Shown one piece after another: positions 19,801 through 27,882 of a stretch of 42,323 bases of DNA (positions within the stretch are counted from its first letter, which is position 1; each line of letters starts with the position of its first letter). The DNA comes from Frankiaceae bacterium (GTDB lineage: Bacteria > Actinomycetota > Actinomycetes > Mycobacteriales > SCTD01): assembly GCA_016650445.1 (NCBI GenBank), contig JAENVS010000037.1:1-42323 (forward strand). Direction: 5' to 3'. Under the pieces are notes generated by a model. It had not been told where the DNA came from and did no database searches. It worked only from the letters and a program-made list of their open reading frames with translations. The translations under genes and the position numbers were made by a program.

Positions 19801-20525
19801 TCGTCAACCTGCCGGCGATCGGTTCGGTAGAGCTCACGCTGTCGTCGCCGGACGTCGGCGACAAGCCCGGTGGTCCGCTGGAGGGCGGCGTCTTCGCGCT
19901 GGTCAAGGGCGACGCCCTCCTCGACCAGCCGCTGGCGACGTGCACCACGGACACCGAGGGTGCCTGTGGTCTCGATGACGTTCCACTCGGCGACTACACG
20001 ATGCAGCAGGTGACCGCACCCGACGGGTTCGTCCCGAGCAAGGCCGTCGAGTTCAGCCTCACCAAGCCTCGCGAGGTCGCGCGGCTGGCGTTCGTTGACG
20101 GCATCCCCGGTGTCGAGGCCGTACCGCCGGTCGTCATCCCCGGCAAGCCCGCTGTGCCGCCGAAGGTCATCCCCGGCAAGCCGGCCGTGCCGCCGAAGGT
20201 CATCCCCGGTAAGCCGGCCGTGCCCCCGCGCACGATGGTGCTGCCGGCCCTCGCCGGCACCGGGCAGGCGGGTCTGGCCATGGACCCAGTCGGCTACGAG
20301 ACCGACGCCAATGCGCCGGTCGTCGCGTCATCGCCGTCGGATGCCATGGCACCGCTTCAACTGGGTGCGGGAGGTCTCGCCGCCGTACCCGCGCGGCTGG
20401 CTCGACTGCTCGTGCACTCCCCGCAGCAGGCCGTCCTGCTGCTGTTCATGTGGCTCGTCCTCGGCATGCCGGTCTACCTGTGGGTGCGCCGGCGCCAGTT
20501 CCTCACCGCAACCGAAGGGATCTGA
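16890..20525 (+). CDS. Large surface protein with SpaA-like domains and C-terminal membrane anchor
   Basis: This 1211-residue exported protein starts at ATG 16890 (GGAGG upstream), with a signal peptide to about residue 45. Residues about 45-480 consist of repeated beta-strand blocks (GLVGMDTSRGEAVAFNR, YLASVGAQNKVYVFD) suggesting a beta-propeller-like fold. The centre is Pro/Ala/Gln-rich (about 610-690), followed by another beta region. Two SpaA/prealbumin-like modules occur at about 887-985 and 990-1075, each with the hallmark phrase (LPPGSYTIREVSAPPGF; VPLGDYTMQQVTAPDGF). Three VIPGKPAVPPK repeats (about 1080-1112) lead to VLPALAGTG, loosely like a sortase motif, and a membrane helix (about 1176-1198) with a basic tail. 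It probably projects from the cell surface and partners the binding protein encoded 2 nt downstream. Confidence 0.82.
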   Translation: MHRNPTPRGRLHAAVRSATLSGVLALGLVFSSGLPTLPALTATAADGDALHLVGFVDNSALSYRDGTHPKVDDDIGLVGMDTSRGEAVAFNRTTRTLFRLSASTLTQTGPAIATAFPPATDQGGKYGAAIVDPALHRTYIGRALRNMSLCNTPQLTCAAPSPVAVPASIAGFDLTTGASAVVELPHEFDGFEVIGLTAVTTPAGRHLLVGLLNLNAATVVDPANVRGLQLVALDADRMLTEPTDAFLWSYAVPQCMSTPTWSVRSEADFLGVDPQGRFAYFACRGSADTTSLATKQPPGALVVNFPTAFPTDPATDGFRTTLYPFGAKVTFAISGGDSSRGLLYLASVGAQNKVYVFDTEHRAWTGSVPFAPGDYGGSLAAVVTDASSGEAYGIYPQGYAVSFPATSLPVAQGTRPAYGDIHPPDAGTTVGMDPTTHRLLIARPDGAFQHLDGSTYPGDHRIAVFQDNRPHPAQAEPADPDEKTHDIEVTERTPVAYRGFASGYGTRASVIGGYHSTSAYSVEVGGEPGLAGVATAGCNLSQRNICLAVPSMTDGDRTVTIAQVTNTELSDSAARSDAAPIAIDTNTENDSRALESYNPGDLVQRPEGLQPPPPSPAPDEVTAAREQATAPAQEQQAPAQCLDFGGKPAQTATPGAAAQCDAAGQKAQGSAATPNVFTDSPLQVGYSGVSIEASRQEGQSVTRAVAAARGISITIPGGLTVDIGEVLTTATTIAGGRPGTAMSTFERTISAVTVKDAGGDVLFACGFRAATPEGGVDACDPRQLTEVVSEHAWFPVLFLTPEPDQSSRVAGSPGGAQAEVIKSPYQRVNDYITNGDSGVEVAGLQVIVVADHRQPSRLVMQFAGLHAESHYEIGTTPPAPAVLPDPSLLLKLLDDATPPAGLSGATFAVQGPNGTAPLSCLTAADGIGTCRFDKLPPGSYTIREVSAPPGFAPVEDYDVILEADNDYEISFVNLPAIGSVELTLSSPDVGDKPGGPLEGGVFALVKGDALLDQPLATCTTDTEGACGLDDVPLGDYTMQQVTAPDGFVPSKAVEFSLTKPREVARLAFVDGIPGVEAVPPVVIPGKPAVPPKVIPGKPAVPPKVIPGKPAVPPRTMVLPALAGTGQAGLAMDPVGYETDANAPVVASSPSDAMAPLQLGAGGLAAVPARLARLLVHSPQQAVLLLFMWLVLGMPVYLWVRRRQFLTATEGI
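20129..20225 (+). repeat. Three 33-bp repeats encoding VIPGKPAVPPK
   Basis: Three near-identical in-frame units encode Pro/Lys-rich stalk repeats between the second SpaA-like module and the membrane anchor. The few differences between units are mostly at third codon positions. Confidence 0.85.
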
Positions 20526-20527
20526 CC

Positions 20528-22297
20528 GTGTCCTCCTCCCAGGTGAACCCGGGTGGCTTCAACCTCGCCTCGGGTCTGAGCGGGTTCGCGATCGGGGCCG
20601 CGGCCACGGTCCTGGCGTTCGTCGCGATCAACCCGAACGCGACGTCCGTACCCGGCGCGGCAACTGCCGCGGACACCGGGACGTTCACCATCCCCGGGCT
20701 GGGTGGCGGTGGCAGCACTGCCGCCCTGCCACAGGTGGGGCAGACGAAGACGCTCGCGGACGGCACCAAGGTGACTCGGCTCTCGAGCGGCCAGCTCCAG
20801 GTGACCGACACCGCGGGCCGCACGCGCACGGTGACGATCGCCGGATCCTCGGGGTCGGCCGCCACGACGGTCGGCGGCTCCGCCGGTACCCAGAGCAAGA
20901 CGGTCGGCGGCTCCGCGGGCACCGAGGGGCAGACCATCGCCGGCTCCGAGGGCAGCGAGGGCGCGGCCGGGTCGGCTGCCGGCTCGACGGAGGGTGGCGC
21001 CGCCGGCTCGGGCTCCGCATCGGGATCCGGGACGCAGGGCGCGGGGGCGCCCGGGGGCAACTGCAGCGGCGGCACTACCGACACCGGCGTCACGGCGAGC
21101 TCCATCAAGCTCGGTGCCACCATCGCCGAGTCCGGCATCGCGAAGTCGTTCCTCGGCGAAGCGCGCCAGGGGATGGAGGCGTACAAGAACCGGGTCAACT
21201 CGCAGGGCGGCGTGTGTGGCCGCACCCTGACCATCAAGTACGCCGATGACGGCTGGGACCCGAAGGTGGGAAAGGACAACCTCGAGAACCTCATCAACGA
21301 GGAGAAGGTCTTCGCCATCGCGGTCTCGCCGTCGTCCGAGGGCGTCAACGCGGCGAGCAACGCAGGTGTCTTCCGCAACGCCAAGGTCCCGGTGGTCGGC
21401 ACCAACGGCCTCGAGGCATCGCAGTACAAGGACCCGTACATCTGGCCCGTCGCCGCAGCGACGGTGACCATGCTGCACGTCATGATGGCCAAGGCGTGGG
21501 CTGACGGCGCGCGCAACCCCGCGATCGTCTACGACGGTCAGTACAGGTTCGGCCACGAAGGAGCCAACGCTCTGGAGAAGGCCTACGAGCGGCTGTCCGG
21601 TGGCAAGAAGATCAAGGGGAGTGACGTGCCCGGGTCCTGTGGCTCCGGGGTGCGGTACTGCAGCGTGCAGGCCGGCATCGGGCAGTACGGCAACCAGGTG
21701 TCGATCATCAACAACGCATGCAAGGCCACGAGCGACACCCCTGCCTGCGACTACCTGGTGCTGCTCATGGAGCCGGACACGGCCGAGCAGTGGATGGCCA
21801 CGCCCGGTGCGCCCACGGCGACGCAGTTCAGCAAGGGCGGGCTGGGGGCGGCTCAGCCGCTGTTCACCTACGGCTTCGGCACCACCTGCGGCGAGAAGTG
21901 CAACCAGATGCAGGTCTGGACGGGCTACAACCCACCACTCGAGCAGTTCGCGACCACCGCCGGCGTGAAGCAGTACGTCAACGACCTCAAGGGGCAGAAC
22001 AGCTCCGCCGACGTCTACAACCAGTTCACCGAGGGCTCGTACCTCGGCATGCAGCTGCTGGTTGACGCGATGGGCCGGGTCGGTGGCAACCTGACCCGCG
22101 CCGCTCTCGTAGCGGCGCTCGACGCGACCAGCCTCGACACCGGGCTGTCGGCCACGACGGCGTCCTACAGCGCCGGCCAGCACTGGGCTATCGGCGGCGC
22201 CCAAGGCTTCACGATGCAGTCGCAGAACGGCTTCTCCGGCTGGCGGGCCAGCACGCCGTACATGAAGGACCCGTGGCTCGGCCAGGACTTCGGGTAG
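20528..22297 (+). CDS. Membrane-tethered type-1 periplasmic binding protein (LivK-like)
   Basis: This is the substrate-binding component of a branched-chain-amino-acid-family ABC importer, 589 residues. It starts at GTG 20528, just after the previous stop. Instead of a lipobox it has an N-terminal membrane helix (about 16-34: LSGFAIGAAATVLAFVAIN). A Gly/Ser/Ala-rich linker (about 45-175) contains repeats of TVGGSAGT, followed by the Peripla_BP_6-type domain from about residue 180, beginning TASSIKLGATIAESG. Other typical segments are FAIAVSPSSEG, VPVVGTNGLEA and RNPAIVYDGQYRFG. The long tether would let the domain reach through a thick envelope. The ligand is unknown; this family also binds amides, urea and aromatic acids. 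The next gene is the fused permease-ATPase 12 nt downstream. Confidence 0.9.
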   Translation: MSSSQVNPGGFNLASGLSGFAIGAAATVLAFVAINPNATSVPGAATAADTGTFTIPGLGGGGSTAALPQVGQTKTLADGTKVTRLSSGQLQVTDTAGRTRTVTIAGSSGSAATTVGGSAGTQSKTVGGSAGTEGQTIAGSEGSEGAAGSAAGSTEGGAAGSGSASGSGTQGAGAPGGNCSGGTTDTGVTASSIKLGATIAESGIAKSFLGEARQGMEAYKNRVNSQGGVCGRTLTIKYADDGWDPKVGKDNLENLINEEKVFAIAVSPSSEGVNAASNAGVFRNAKVPVVGTNGLEASQYKDPYIWPVAAATVTMLHVMMAKAWADGARNPAIVYDGQYRFGHEGANALEKAYERLSGGKKIKGSDVPGSCGSGVRYCSVQAGIGQYGNQVSIINNACKATSDTPACDYLVLLMEPDTAEQWMATPGAPTATQFSKGGLGAAQPLFTYGFGTTCGEKCNQMQVWTGYNPPLEQFATTAGVKQYVNDLKGQNSSADVYNQFTEGSYLGMQLLVDAMGRVGGNLTRAALVAALDATSLDTGLSATTASYSAGQHWAIGGAQGFTMQSQNGFSGWRASTPYMKDPWLGQDFG

Positions 22298-22309
22298 TCG
22301 GCAGCGACC

Positions 22310-25300
22310 ATGTCGATCACCTTCTTCCTGACCCAGCTCGCGCTGGCGGTGCCGCTCATGGCGGCATACGCCCTGTTCGCGCTCGGCATCGTGCTCATCT
22401 ACCGGGCCAGCCGGGTGCTGAATCTCGCGCACGGCGTGATGGCGATGCTTCCGTCGTACGTCGTCGTCGAGCTGCGCACCCGCGGCCTGCCGATGCCGCT
22501 GGCGCTTCTCGCCGGTGTCGCCTCGGGTGCGCTGCTCGGCGCCGCGGTGGAGATGGTGTTCGTGCGTCGGTTGCGGCGGATCTCGGAGACGGCGCAGACC
22601 GTCGGCACCGTCGCGGTGTTCGGGCTGGTCGTCGCGTTCAGCGCGCGGGTGTTCGGGACGCAGCCGGTCCGACCGCCCGCGATCTTCCCGGAGAAGACCA
22701 TCGCGTTCTCCGGGTCCGGCATTACCTACGGGCAGCTCGGCCTGATCGGCACGTCGGTGGTCCTGACGCTCGGGCTGTTCGCGCTGTTCAAGTTCACCCG
22801 CCTCGGTCTGGCCATGCGCGGCGCCGCCTCCAACCGGACGGCAGCCGGCCTCATGGGCGTCAACCCGGACCGCACGACGCAGGTTGCCTGGATGCTCGGC
22901 GGTGCGCTCGCCGCCGTCGCGGGGATCCTGCTGTCAGCGGTCACGACGCTCGACCCCTACAACTTCCCCCTGCAGGCCCTGCCGGGCTTCGTCGCCGCGC
23001 TCATCGGTGGGCTCGGTTCGATGCCCGGCGCGCTCCTTGGGGCGGTCGTCGTCGGCATCGCCACGGGCCTTGCGCCCGCGCTGTCCGGTGTACCGGTCAT
23101 CGGTCACTTCTTCTCGTCGGTCGGATCGGCGCAGCTGCTGCTCACGGTCGTCGCGTTCATCGTCATGGCGATGCGCGGCGAGCGACTCGCGGCTTCGGAC
23201 GTGCGCGCCGCCGGTCTCGCCGGGTCGGTCAGCGCAGGCATCCTGCGGGTACGTCGCCGGCCGGCGGACCAAAGGCAGCTCACCCGTGGACTGCGCGTCC
23301 TTGCCGGGCTGCTGCTCGTCGTCGCGGCGGTGTCGTGGGTGCTCGGTGCCCCGTTCTCGTGGGTCGGCACGGCCACGACGGCGTTGTCGTACACGCTGGT
23401 CGCGCTCTCTCTCGTGATCCTCACCGGCTGGGTCGGGCAGATCTCGCTGGCGCAGGCCAGCTTCGTCGGCATCGGGGCCTTCCTCACAGGGGTGCTCGTC
23501 CGGGCGGGCCTGCCGTTCCCGCTCACCCTGCCGGCGGTCGGCTTCGCCTCTGCCGCGATCGCCGCACTGCTCGGACTGGTCGCGCTCCGAGTGCGCGGTC
23601 TGTACCTCGCCGTCGCCACGCTGATCTTCGCCTGGATGACGCAGATCTACCTGTTCGCCCAGCCCTGGCTCGCCGGCATCGGCGGCTCGTCGTCCATCCA
23701 GACCAAGGCGCTCGGTACGCCGGACACGTTCCCGTACCTCGACTTCACCAACAGGACCACCTTCTACTTCGTGATGCTCGCCGTCACCACCGCGGCCATG
23801 CTCGGCGCCGCGAACCTGCGGCGCTCGAAAACCGGCCGTGCGTGGTTCGCGGTGAAGGGAAGCGAGGTCGCGGCGGCGAGCCTCGGCATCCCGGTGATGG
23901 CCTACAAGCTGCTCGCCTTTGCCGTCGCCGGCTTCCTTGCCGGGGTGGCCGGCAACCTGCTCATGACGACCAACCAGGTCGCGTCGTCGAGCCAGTTCCT
24001 GCCACAGGCGTCGCTGATGTTCCTGGCGATCGCCGTCGTTGGCGGTCTCGACAGCATCGGTGGCGCTCTCGCCGCCGGCATCGTGTTCTCGCTGCTCGGG
24101 CAGCTGTTCTACAAGGTGTCGGCACTGGCCGGCCTGCTCGAGATCGTGTCGTCGCTGCTGCTCGCGGTCGTCCTGCTGGCGTTCCCCGCGGGCATCGCGG
24201 GGCTGCCGCCGAGGCTCGCTGCGCTCGGGCGTCGGATCGTGACGGGACGCATCGCGGATCGCGGCGCGGCGATCTGGCAGGAGCTGTCCGACCGCCGGGT
24301 TCGGCGCCGACTCGCCCGCGAGGAGCTGGCGGCCGCAGCAGCGGGGACCTGGGCGGCTCCGGACAGCACTTCGCCGCCGGTCGACGAGGCGGAGCTGCAG
24401 CCCGCCGCCGCCGGGTGGCCGGTGGTGGTGCGCCGGCCTTCCGGTCCGCCTGACGCGCTGGCACCGATCCTCGAGCGGGCGGAGGTCGAGCTCGTCGAAG
24501 AGCAGGTCGAGGCTCGTGAGCGCGAGTCGGTCAGCCGGCTGGCCTACGTGCCTGGGACAGCGACCAAGGTCGACCTGCCGGAGCGCTGGAACCGTGCGTC
24601 GATCCTGCACGCGCAGGACATCACGGTGCAGTTCGGCGGGCTCACCGCGGTGGACACGGCCAACCTCGAGGTCCGCGAAGGAGAGATCGTCGGGCTGATC
24701 GGTCCCAACGGCGCCGGCAAGACGACGCTGTTCAACGCCATCTCCGGCCTCAACTCCCCGACGTCGGGCACCGTCGCGCTCTTCGGCGCCGACGTCACGC
24801 GCCTGCCGGTGCACCAGCGCGCGGCCGCCGGGATGGGGCGCACCTTCCAGCTGATCCAGCTGTTCCCCGAGCTGTCCGTGACCGACAACCTGCTCGTTGG
24901 CACGCATGTCCGCAACTCGTCCGGCTTCGCATCCCATCTGTTCGCGACCGGCCGCGCCATCGACGGCGAGCGCAGTGCGCGCCAGCGGGTTGCGCAGGTC
25001 ATCGAGCTCCTCGGTCTGCAGGACGTCGCCGACCAGCCGGTGACCGGCCTGCCGTTCGGCGTGCTGCGACTCGTCGAGGTCGCACGCGCTCTCGTCACGG
25101 GTGCGCCGTACGTGATGCTCGACGAGCCGGCCTCCGGTCTCGACAACGCCGAGACCGACAAGCTCTCCGACCTGCTGCTGTGGGTGCGTCAGACGCTCGG
25201 CATCTCGCTGCTGCTCATCGAGCACGACGTGCGCATGGTCACGGCGCTGTGCGACTACATCTACGTCCTGGACCGCGGGAAGATGATCGCCAACGGCGAA

Positions 25301-25420
25301 GCCGCCGACATCCGCCGCGACCCGGTCGTGACGGCGGCGTACTTCGGTGCTGTCGAGGACGAGGAGCCGGCGGCACCGCCGCAGCGGCTGCCCGAGGCCG
25401 ACCTGGCAGGGGTGCACTGA
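22310..25420 (+). CDS. Fused LivH-LivM-LivG ABC importer (two permeases plus ATPase)
   Basis: This is a 1036-residue single chain. Residues about 1-295 are a LivH-type permease (VLNLAHGVMAML motif and TRLGLAMRGAASN cytoplasmic loop). Residues about 325-640 are a LivM-type permease (GWVGQISLAQASFVGIG and RSKTGRAWFAVKGSEVAAASLGI in two pieces). About 640-760 is a charged linker. From about 764 onward is a LivG-type ATPase, with Walker A GPNGAGKTTLFN at about 797 and Walker B VMLDEPASGLDN at about 934. The ABC signature is LPFGVLRLVEVARAL instead of an LSxGQ core, a departure also known from fused Liv proteins of actinomycetes. The fusion fixes subunit stoichiometry. The stop codon shares one base with the start of livF. 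Confidence 0.93.
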   Translation: MSITFFLTQLALAVPLMAAYALFALGIVLIYRASRVLNLAHGVMAMLPSYVVVELRTRGLPMPLALLAGVASGALLGAAVEMVFVRRLRRISETAQTVGTVAVFGLVVAFSARVFGTQPVRPPAIFPEKTIAFSGSGITYGQLGLIGTSVVLTLGLFALFKFTRLGLAMRGAASNRTAAGLMGVNPDRTTQVAWMLGGALAAVAGILLSAVTTLDPYNFPLQALPGFVAALIGGLGSMPGALLGAVVVGIATGLAPALSGVPVIGHFFSSVGSAQLLLTVVAFIVMAMRGERLAASDVRAAGLAGSVSAGILRVRRRPADQRQLTRGLRVLAGLLLVVAAVSWVLGAPFSWVGTATTALSYTLVALSLVILTGWVGQISLAQASFVGIGAFLTGVLVRAGLPFPLTLPAVGFASAAIAALLGLVALRVRGLYLAVATLIFAWMTQIYLFAQPWLAGIGGSSSIQTKALGTPDTFPYLDFTNRTTFYFVMLAVTTAAMLGAANLRRSKTGRAWFAVKGSEVAAASLGIPVMAYKLLAFAVAGFLAGVAGNLLMTTNQVASSSQFLPQASLMFLAIAVVGGLDSIGGALAAGIVFSLLGQLFYKVSALAGLLEIVSSLLLAVVLLAFPAGIAGLPPRLAALGRRIVTGRIADRGAAIWQELSDRRVRRRLAREELAAAAAGTWAAPDSTSPPVDEAELQPAAAGWPVVVRRPSGPPDALAPILERAEVELVEEQVEARERESVSRLAYVPGTATKVDLPERWNRASILHAQDITVQFGGLTAVDTANLEVREGEIVGLIGPNGAGKTTLFNAISGLNSPTSGTVALFGADVTRLPVHQRAAAGMGRTFQLIQLFPELSVTDNLLVGTHVRNSSGFASHLFATGRAIDGERSARQRVAQVIELLGLQDVADQPVTGLPFGVLRLVEVARALVTGAPYVMLDEPASGLDNAETDKLSDLLLWVRQTLGISLLLIEHDVRMVTALCDYIYVLDRGKMIANGEAADIRRDPVVTAAYFGAVEDEEPAAPPQRLPEADLAGVH

Positions 25421-26157
25421 TGCTTGAGATCCAGGACCTCGATGTCTGCTACGGCCCGGTGCCCGCCCTGCGCGGGGTGTCGATGGTCGTCGGCGACGGC
25501 GAGATGGTCGCGCTCGTCGGTGCCAACGGAGCAGGTAAGACGACGGCGCTGCGCACCATCTCCGGGATGCTCAGCCCGACCGCTGGCAGCATCACGTTCG
25601 ACGGCGAGCGGATCGATGGGTTGCCGCCGTACAAGGTGATTGCTCACGGTGTTGCCCATCTGCCCGAGGGCCGGGCGCTGTTCTCCGACATGAGCGTCAT
25701 GGACAACCTGCGCCTTGGCGCCTGGACGCAGCCCAGCGAGAAGGACTTCCGCCGCCGCGTCGCTGAGGTCATGGACCACTTCCCGATCCTGCGGGAGCGG
25801 TCCAAGCAGGCGGCCGGCACGTTGTCGGGCGGCGAGCAGCAGATGCTCGGCGTCGCCAGAGCGCTGATGAGCGAGCCCAAGCTGCTCATCGTCGACGAGC
25901 TGTCGCTCGGACTCGCACCGAAGATCGTGGCCCAGCTCTTCCAGATCCTGACCACGATCAACGGGCAGGGCACCGCGGTGCTCATGGTCGAGCAGTTCGT
26001 GCACATGGCGTTGCAGCACTCGAACCGCGCCTACGTCCTGGCCAAGGGCGAGGTCGCCCTCGAGGGGGACGCGAAGGAGCTGCGCGACCGGCCGGAGCTG
26101 CTCGCGGCGTACCTCGGTGACGATGCCGAGGAGCCGGAACCGGTGGGCGCGCGATGA
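25420..26157 (+). CDS. LivF-type ABC importer ATPase
   Basis: This is the second ATPase of the importer, 245 residues, starting at ATG 25420, which shares its A with the previous stop (TGATG). Walker A is VGANGAGKTTALR (about 33-45), the Q-loop region is VAHLPEGRALFSDMSV, and the signature is canonical LSGGEQQMLGVARAL (about 133). Walker B is LLIVDELSLGLAPK with the catalytic glutamate present, and the H-loop position is VLMVEQFVHMAL, where glutamine replaces histidine as usual in LivF proteins. It should form the heterodimer with the ATPase domain of the fused protein, supplying the canonical signature. It ends in an acidic tail and overlaps the next gene by 4 nt (ATGA). Confidence 0.94.
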   Translation: MLEIQDLDVCYGPVPALRGVSMVVGDGEMVALVGANGAGKTTALRTISGMLSPTAGSITFDGERIDGLPPYKVIAHGVAHLPEGRALFSDMSVMDNLRLGAWTQPSEKDFRRRVAEVMDHFPILRERSKQAAGTLSGGEQQMLGVARALMSEPKLLIVDELSLGLAPKIVAQLFQILTTINGQGTAVLMVEQFVHMALQHSNRAYVLAKGEVALEGDAKELRDRPELLAAYLGDDAEEPEPVGAR

Positions 26158-26750
26158 CGGCGATGGCATTCGGCATGCGCAGCCGCGACCACCGCAGCAT
26201 GCGGCTCGGCGTCGTCGGCGGGGTGGTCGGCGCCTTGGCGCTGCTGCTCGTGCTCGCGGTGCTGGCCTCCGGGTCCTCGGAGCCGCGCACCTCGCCTCTG
26301 GTCGAGCTCGCCGATCGGCAGGAAGCCGTCACGACGTGGGAGGCAGCCGTGCATCCGCTCATCGAGTCCGGCGGCCAGGTCGTGGCGCTGGGACCGCGCA
26401 AGGCGATCGGCCAGCTCAGGGACGGCACCGCGACCCCATCCGCGATGACGGCGATGGCAAACGGGTGGGTGCGACGGCTGTCCGACTTGCGACAGCAGCT
26501 CGCGGCAGTCCCGACACCCGCAGCATTGCGTCCCGCGCACCAGCTGCTCGACGCGGCGATGAGTGGCTACGTGCAGGCATCGCGTGAGTTGGTCGCCGCC
26601 GCATCGGCGACAGGCACCCGGCGTGAAGAGCTGCTGACCGCCGCGGCTGCGGCCGGAACAGCGGCAGACAAGACGTACGACGAGGCGACCGCGGCGATCG
26701 CTGCCCTCCGTTCCCAGCTGCACCTCCCCACCGATTGGAGCGCATCATGA
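26154..26750 (+). CDS. Membrane-anchored helical protein of unknown function
   Basis: This 198-residue protein has one membrane helix near the N-terminus (about 18-39: LGVVGGVVGALALLLVLAVLA) and an extracytoplasmic alanine-rich, mostly helical domain (about 45-195), for example LSDLRQQLAAVPTPAALRPA. The domain looks like a helical bundle. No catalytic motif or cysteine is present and the family is not recognised. It overlaps livF by ATGA and the next gene by ATGA, which ties it closely to the importer. It could be an accessory sensor, a spacer or a surface-complex component. The two starts (MTAMAFG and the internal MRSRDH) both lack an obvious ribosome binding site; coupling favours the first. 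Confidence 0.8.
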   Translation: MTAMAFGMRSRDHRSMRLGVVGGVVGALALLLVLAVLASGSSEPRTSPLVELADRQEAVTTWEAAVHPLIESGGQVVALGPRKAIGQLRDGTATPSAMTAMANGWVRRLSDLRQQLAAVPTPAALRPAHQLLDAAMSGYVQASRELVAAASATGTRREELLTAAAAAGTAADKTYDEATAAIAALRSQLHLPTDWSAS

Positions 26751-27592
26751 CGAGCACCCGGCGTTGCGTAGGCAGGGGAGCGCTGCTGTTCGCGCTGATG
26801 GCGGGGAGTCCGGCGCTGCTCGGGGGAGTGGCGCAGGCCGATGTCCTCGGTGACACGGGCACGCTGACAGTGCCCCTGCCGGTGGCCGTGCCACTCGTCG
26901 GCGAACCGGCCACGTCGGCCAGCCCGTCGCCCAGCCCGTCGCCGACCGAGACGGCTCCCGCGGCGCAGCAGCAGGAGACGACGGTGAGCACCGCGGACAC
27001 GTCGTCCTCGGTGGCCGAGCCCCAGCCGGCACCCGCTGCGGATGAGTCCGTCACCGCCAGCAGCGACAACGCGCCGGAGCCGGTGCCCGCGCCGGCCATG
27101 GCACCGACCGCGCCGTCGGCGCCGGTCACCACCGGGCAGCAGCCGGTCCGGGTGGACGGGTCGGTCGGGGCGCAACCGGCGCAGCCCACGCAGAGCAGCG
27201 GTGAGCTGCCGTCGACGGCCGTGCCGGCCGCAGCGGCCGCGGCGGCCGCGGCGTCGGTCGACGCGGCCGCGGGCTACTCGCTGGCCGGCGGAGCCGCCCC
27301 CGGCCTGTCGAGCGGTCTCCTCGAGCTCCCCGGCCTCCCCGGCCTCGAGGGCCTGCGGGCGGAGCACGGTCTCGGACGGCAGGTCGCGGCTCGCCTCGGC
27401 CAAGCGCCGCTCGTAGCGCCGGAGGCTGCGGGTGGCGACGCGGCGGAGCGGTTCATCGTCGTGCGGTCCGCCAGCGCCGCCCAGAACCAGCCGGCCAAGC
27501 CGGTGGGTGTCGTGCTGTTCGTCATGGCCGCCGCAGCGGCCGCGGCGGGAAGTGCCCGACTGCGCATGTGGCGTCGGGTTGCGCTGTCGTGA
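26747..27592 (+). CDS. Exported Pro/Ala/Ser-rich membrane-anchored protein
   Basis: This 281-residue protein has a signal peptide (about 1-32: CVGRGALLFALMAGSPALL...AQA). A low-complexity domain rich in Pro, Ala, Ser, Thr and Glu (about 60-165, SPSPSPSPTETAPAA) and an alanine run (about 165-185) follow. A short globular segment with SSGLLELPGLPGLEGL (about 195-212) leads to a C-terminal membrane helix and a basic tail (about 250-281: VVLFVMAAAAAAAGSARLRMWRR). This resembles cell-wall-spanning stalk proteins. It starts by ATGA overlap with the preceding gene and ends by GTGA overlap with the next. The function is unknown; its position suggests it is part of the surface complex with the SpaA-like protein and tethered binding protein. 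Confidence 0.82.
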   Translation: MTSTRRCVGRGALLFALMAGSPALLGGVAQADVLGDTGTLTVPLPVAVPLVGEPATSASPSPSPSPTETAPAAQQQETTVSTADTSSSVAEPQPAPAADESVTASSDNAPEPVPAPAMAPTAPSAPVTTGQQPVRVDGSVGAQPAQPTQSSGELPSTAVPAAAAAAAAASVDAAAGYSLAGGAAPGLSSGLLELPGLPGLEGLRAEHGLGRQVAARLGQAPLVAPEAAGGDAAERFIVVRSASAAQNQPAKPVGVVLFVMAAAAAAAGSARLRMWRRVALS

Positions 27593-27849
27593 GCTCCGAA
27601 GTGTCCGCCGCGAGCGGCGCGGACAGCTCTCCGATCGGCCTCGTCGGGCGGATCGTCACGGCCAGCCGCGGTCAGGATGGTCCCGGCGAAGTGGAGCTGG
27701 ATATTCGGGGTGGCAGAGAGACGTTCATCGCCATCTCGAGCGAGCCGATAGCTCTCGGCGACTCGGTGATCGTGCTGGCCGATCTGGGTCCTCGGAGGGT
27801 GGAGGTCTGTCCTTGGGACTACCCGTTCGCGAGCACCCTGGACACGTAG
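27589..27849 (+). CDS. NfeD-like OB-fold protein
   Basis: This 86-residue protein starts at GTG 27589, overlapping the previous stop (GTGA). Residues about 16-80 match the C-terminal OB-fold of NfeD proteins: GLVGRIVTASRGQDGPGEVEL, split by strands, then EPIALGDSVIVLADLGPRRVEV. There is no membrane helix and no protease domain, so it is the short soluble form. Short NfeD-like genes are typically paired with flotillins; here a flotillin gene follows after 33 nt, which strongly supports the call. It probably assists flotillin assembly in membrane microdomains. Confidence 0.85.
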   Translation: MSSEVSAASGADSSPIGLVGRIVTASRGQDGPGEVELDIRGGRETFIAISSEPIALGDSVIVLADLGPRRVEVCPWDYPFASTLDT

Positions 27850-27882
27850 TGAAACCGACCAGCACGAAGGAGACCTGACGGA

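Noticed and set aside
20474..22432. 652-codon minus-strand frame antisense to the binding protein
   Set aside because: It is a shadow frame; the plus-strand protein has a clear type-1 binding domain.
22934..25417. 827-codon open frame antisense to the fused importer gene
   Set aside because: It is a shadow of the real plus-strand gene, very Arg/Glu/Gly-rich, without domain or start signal.
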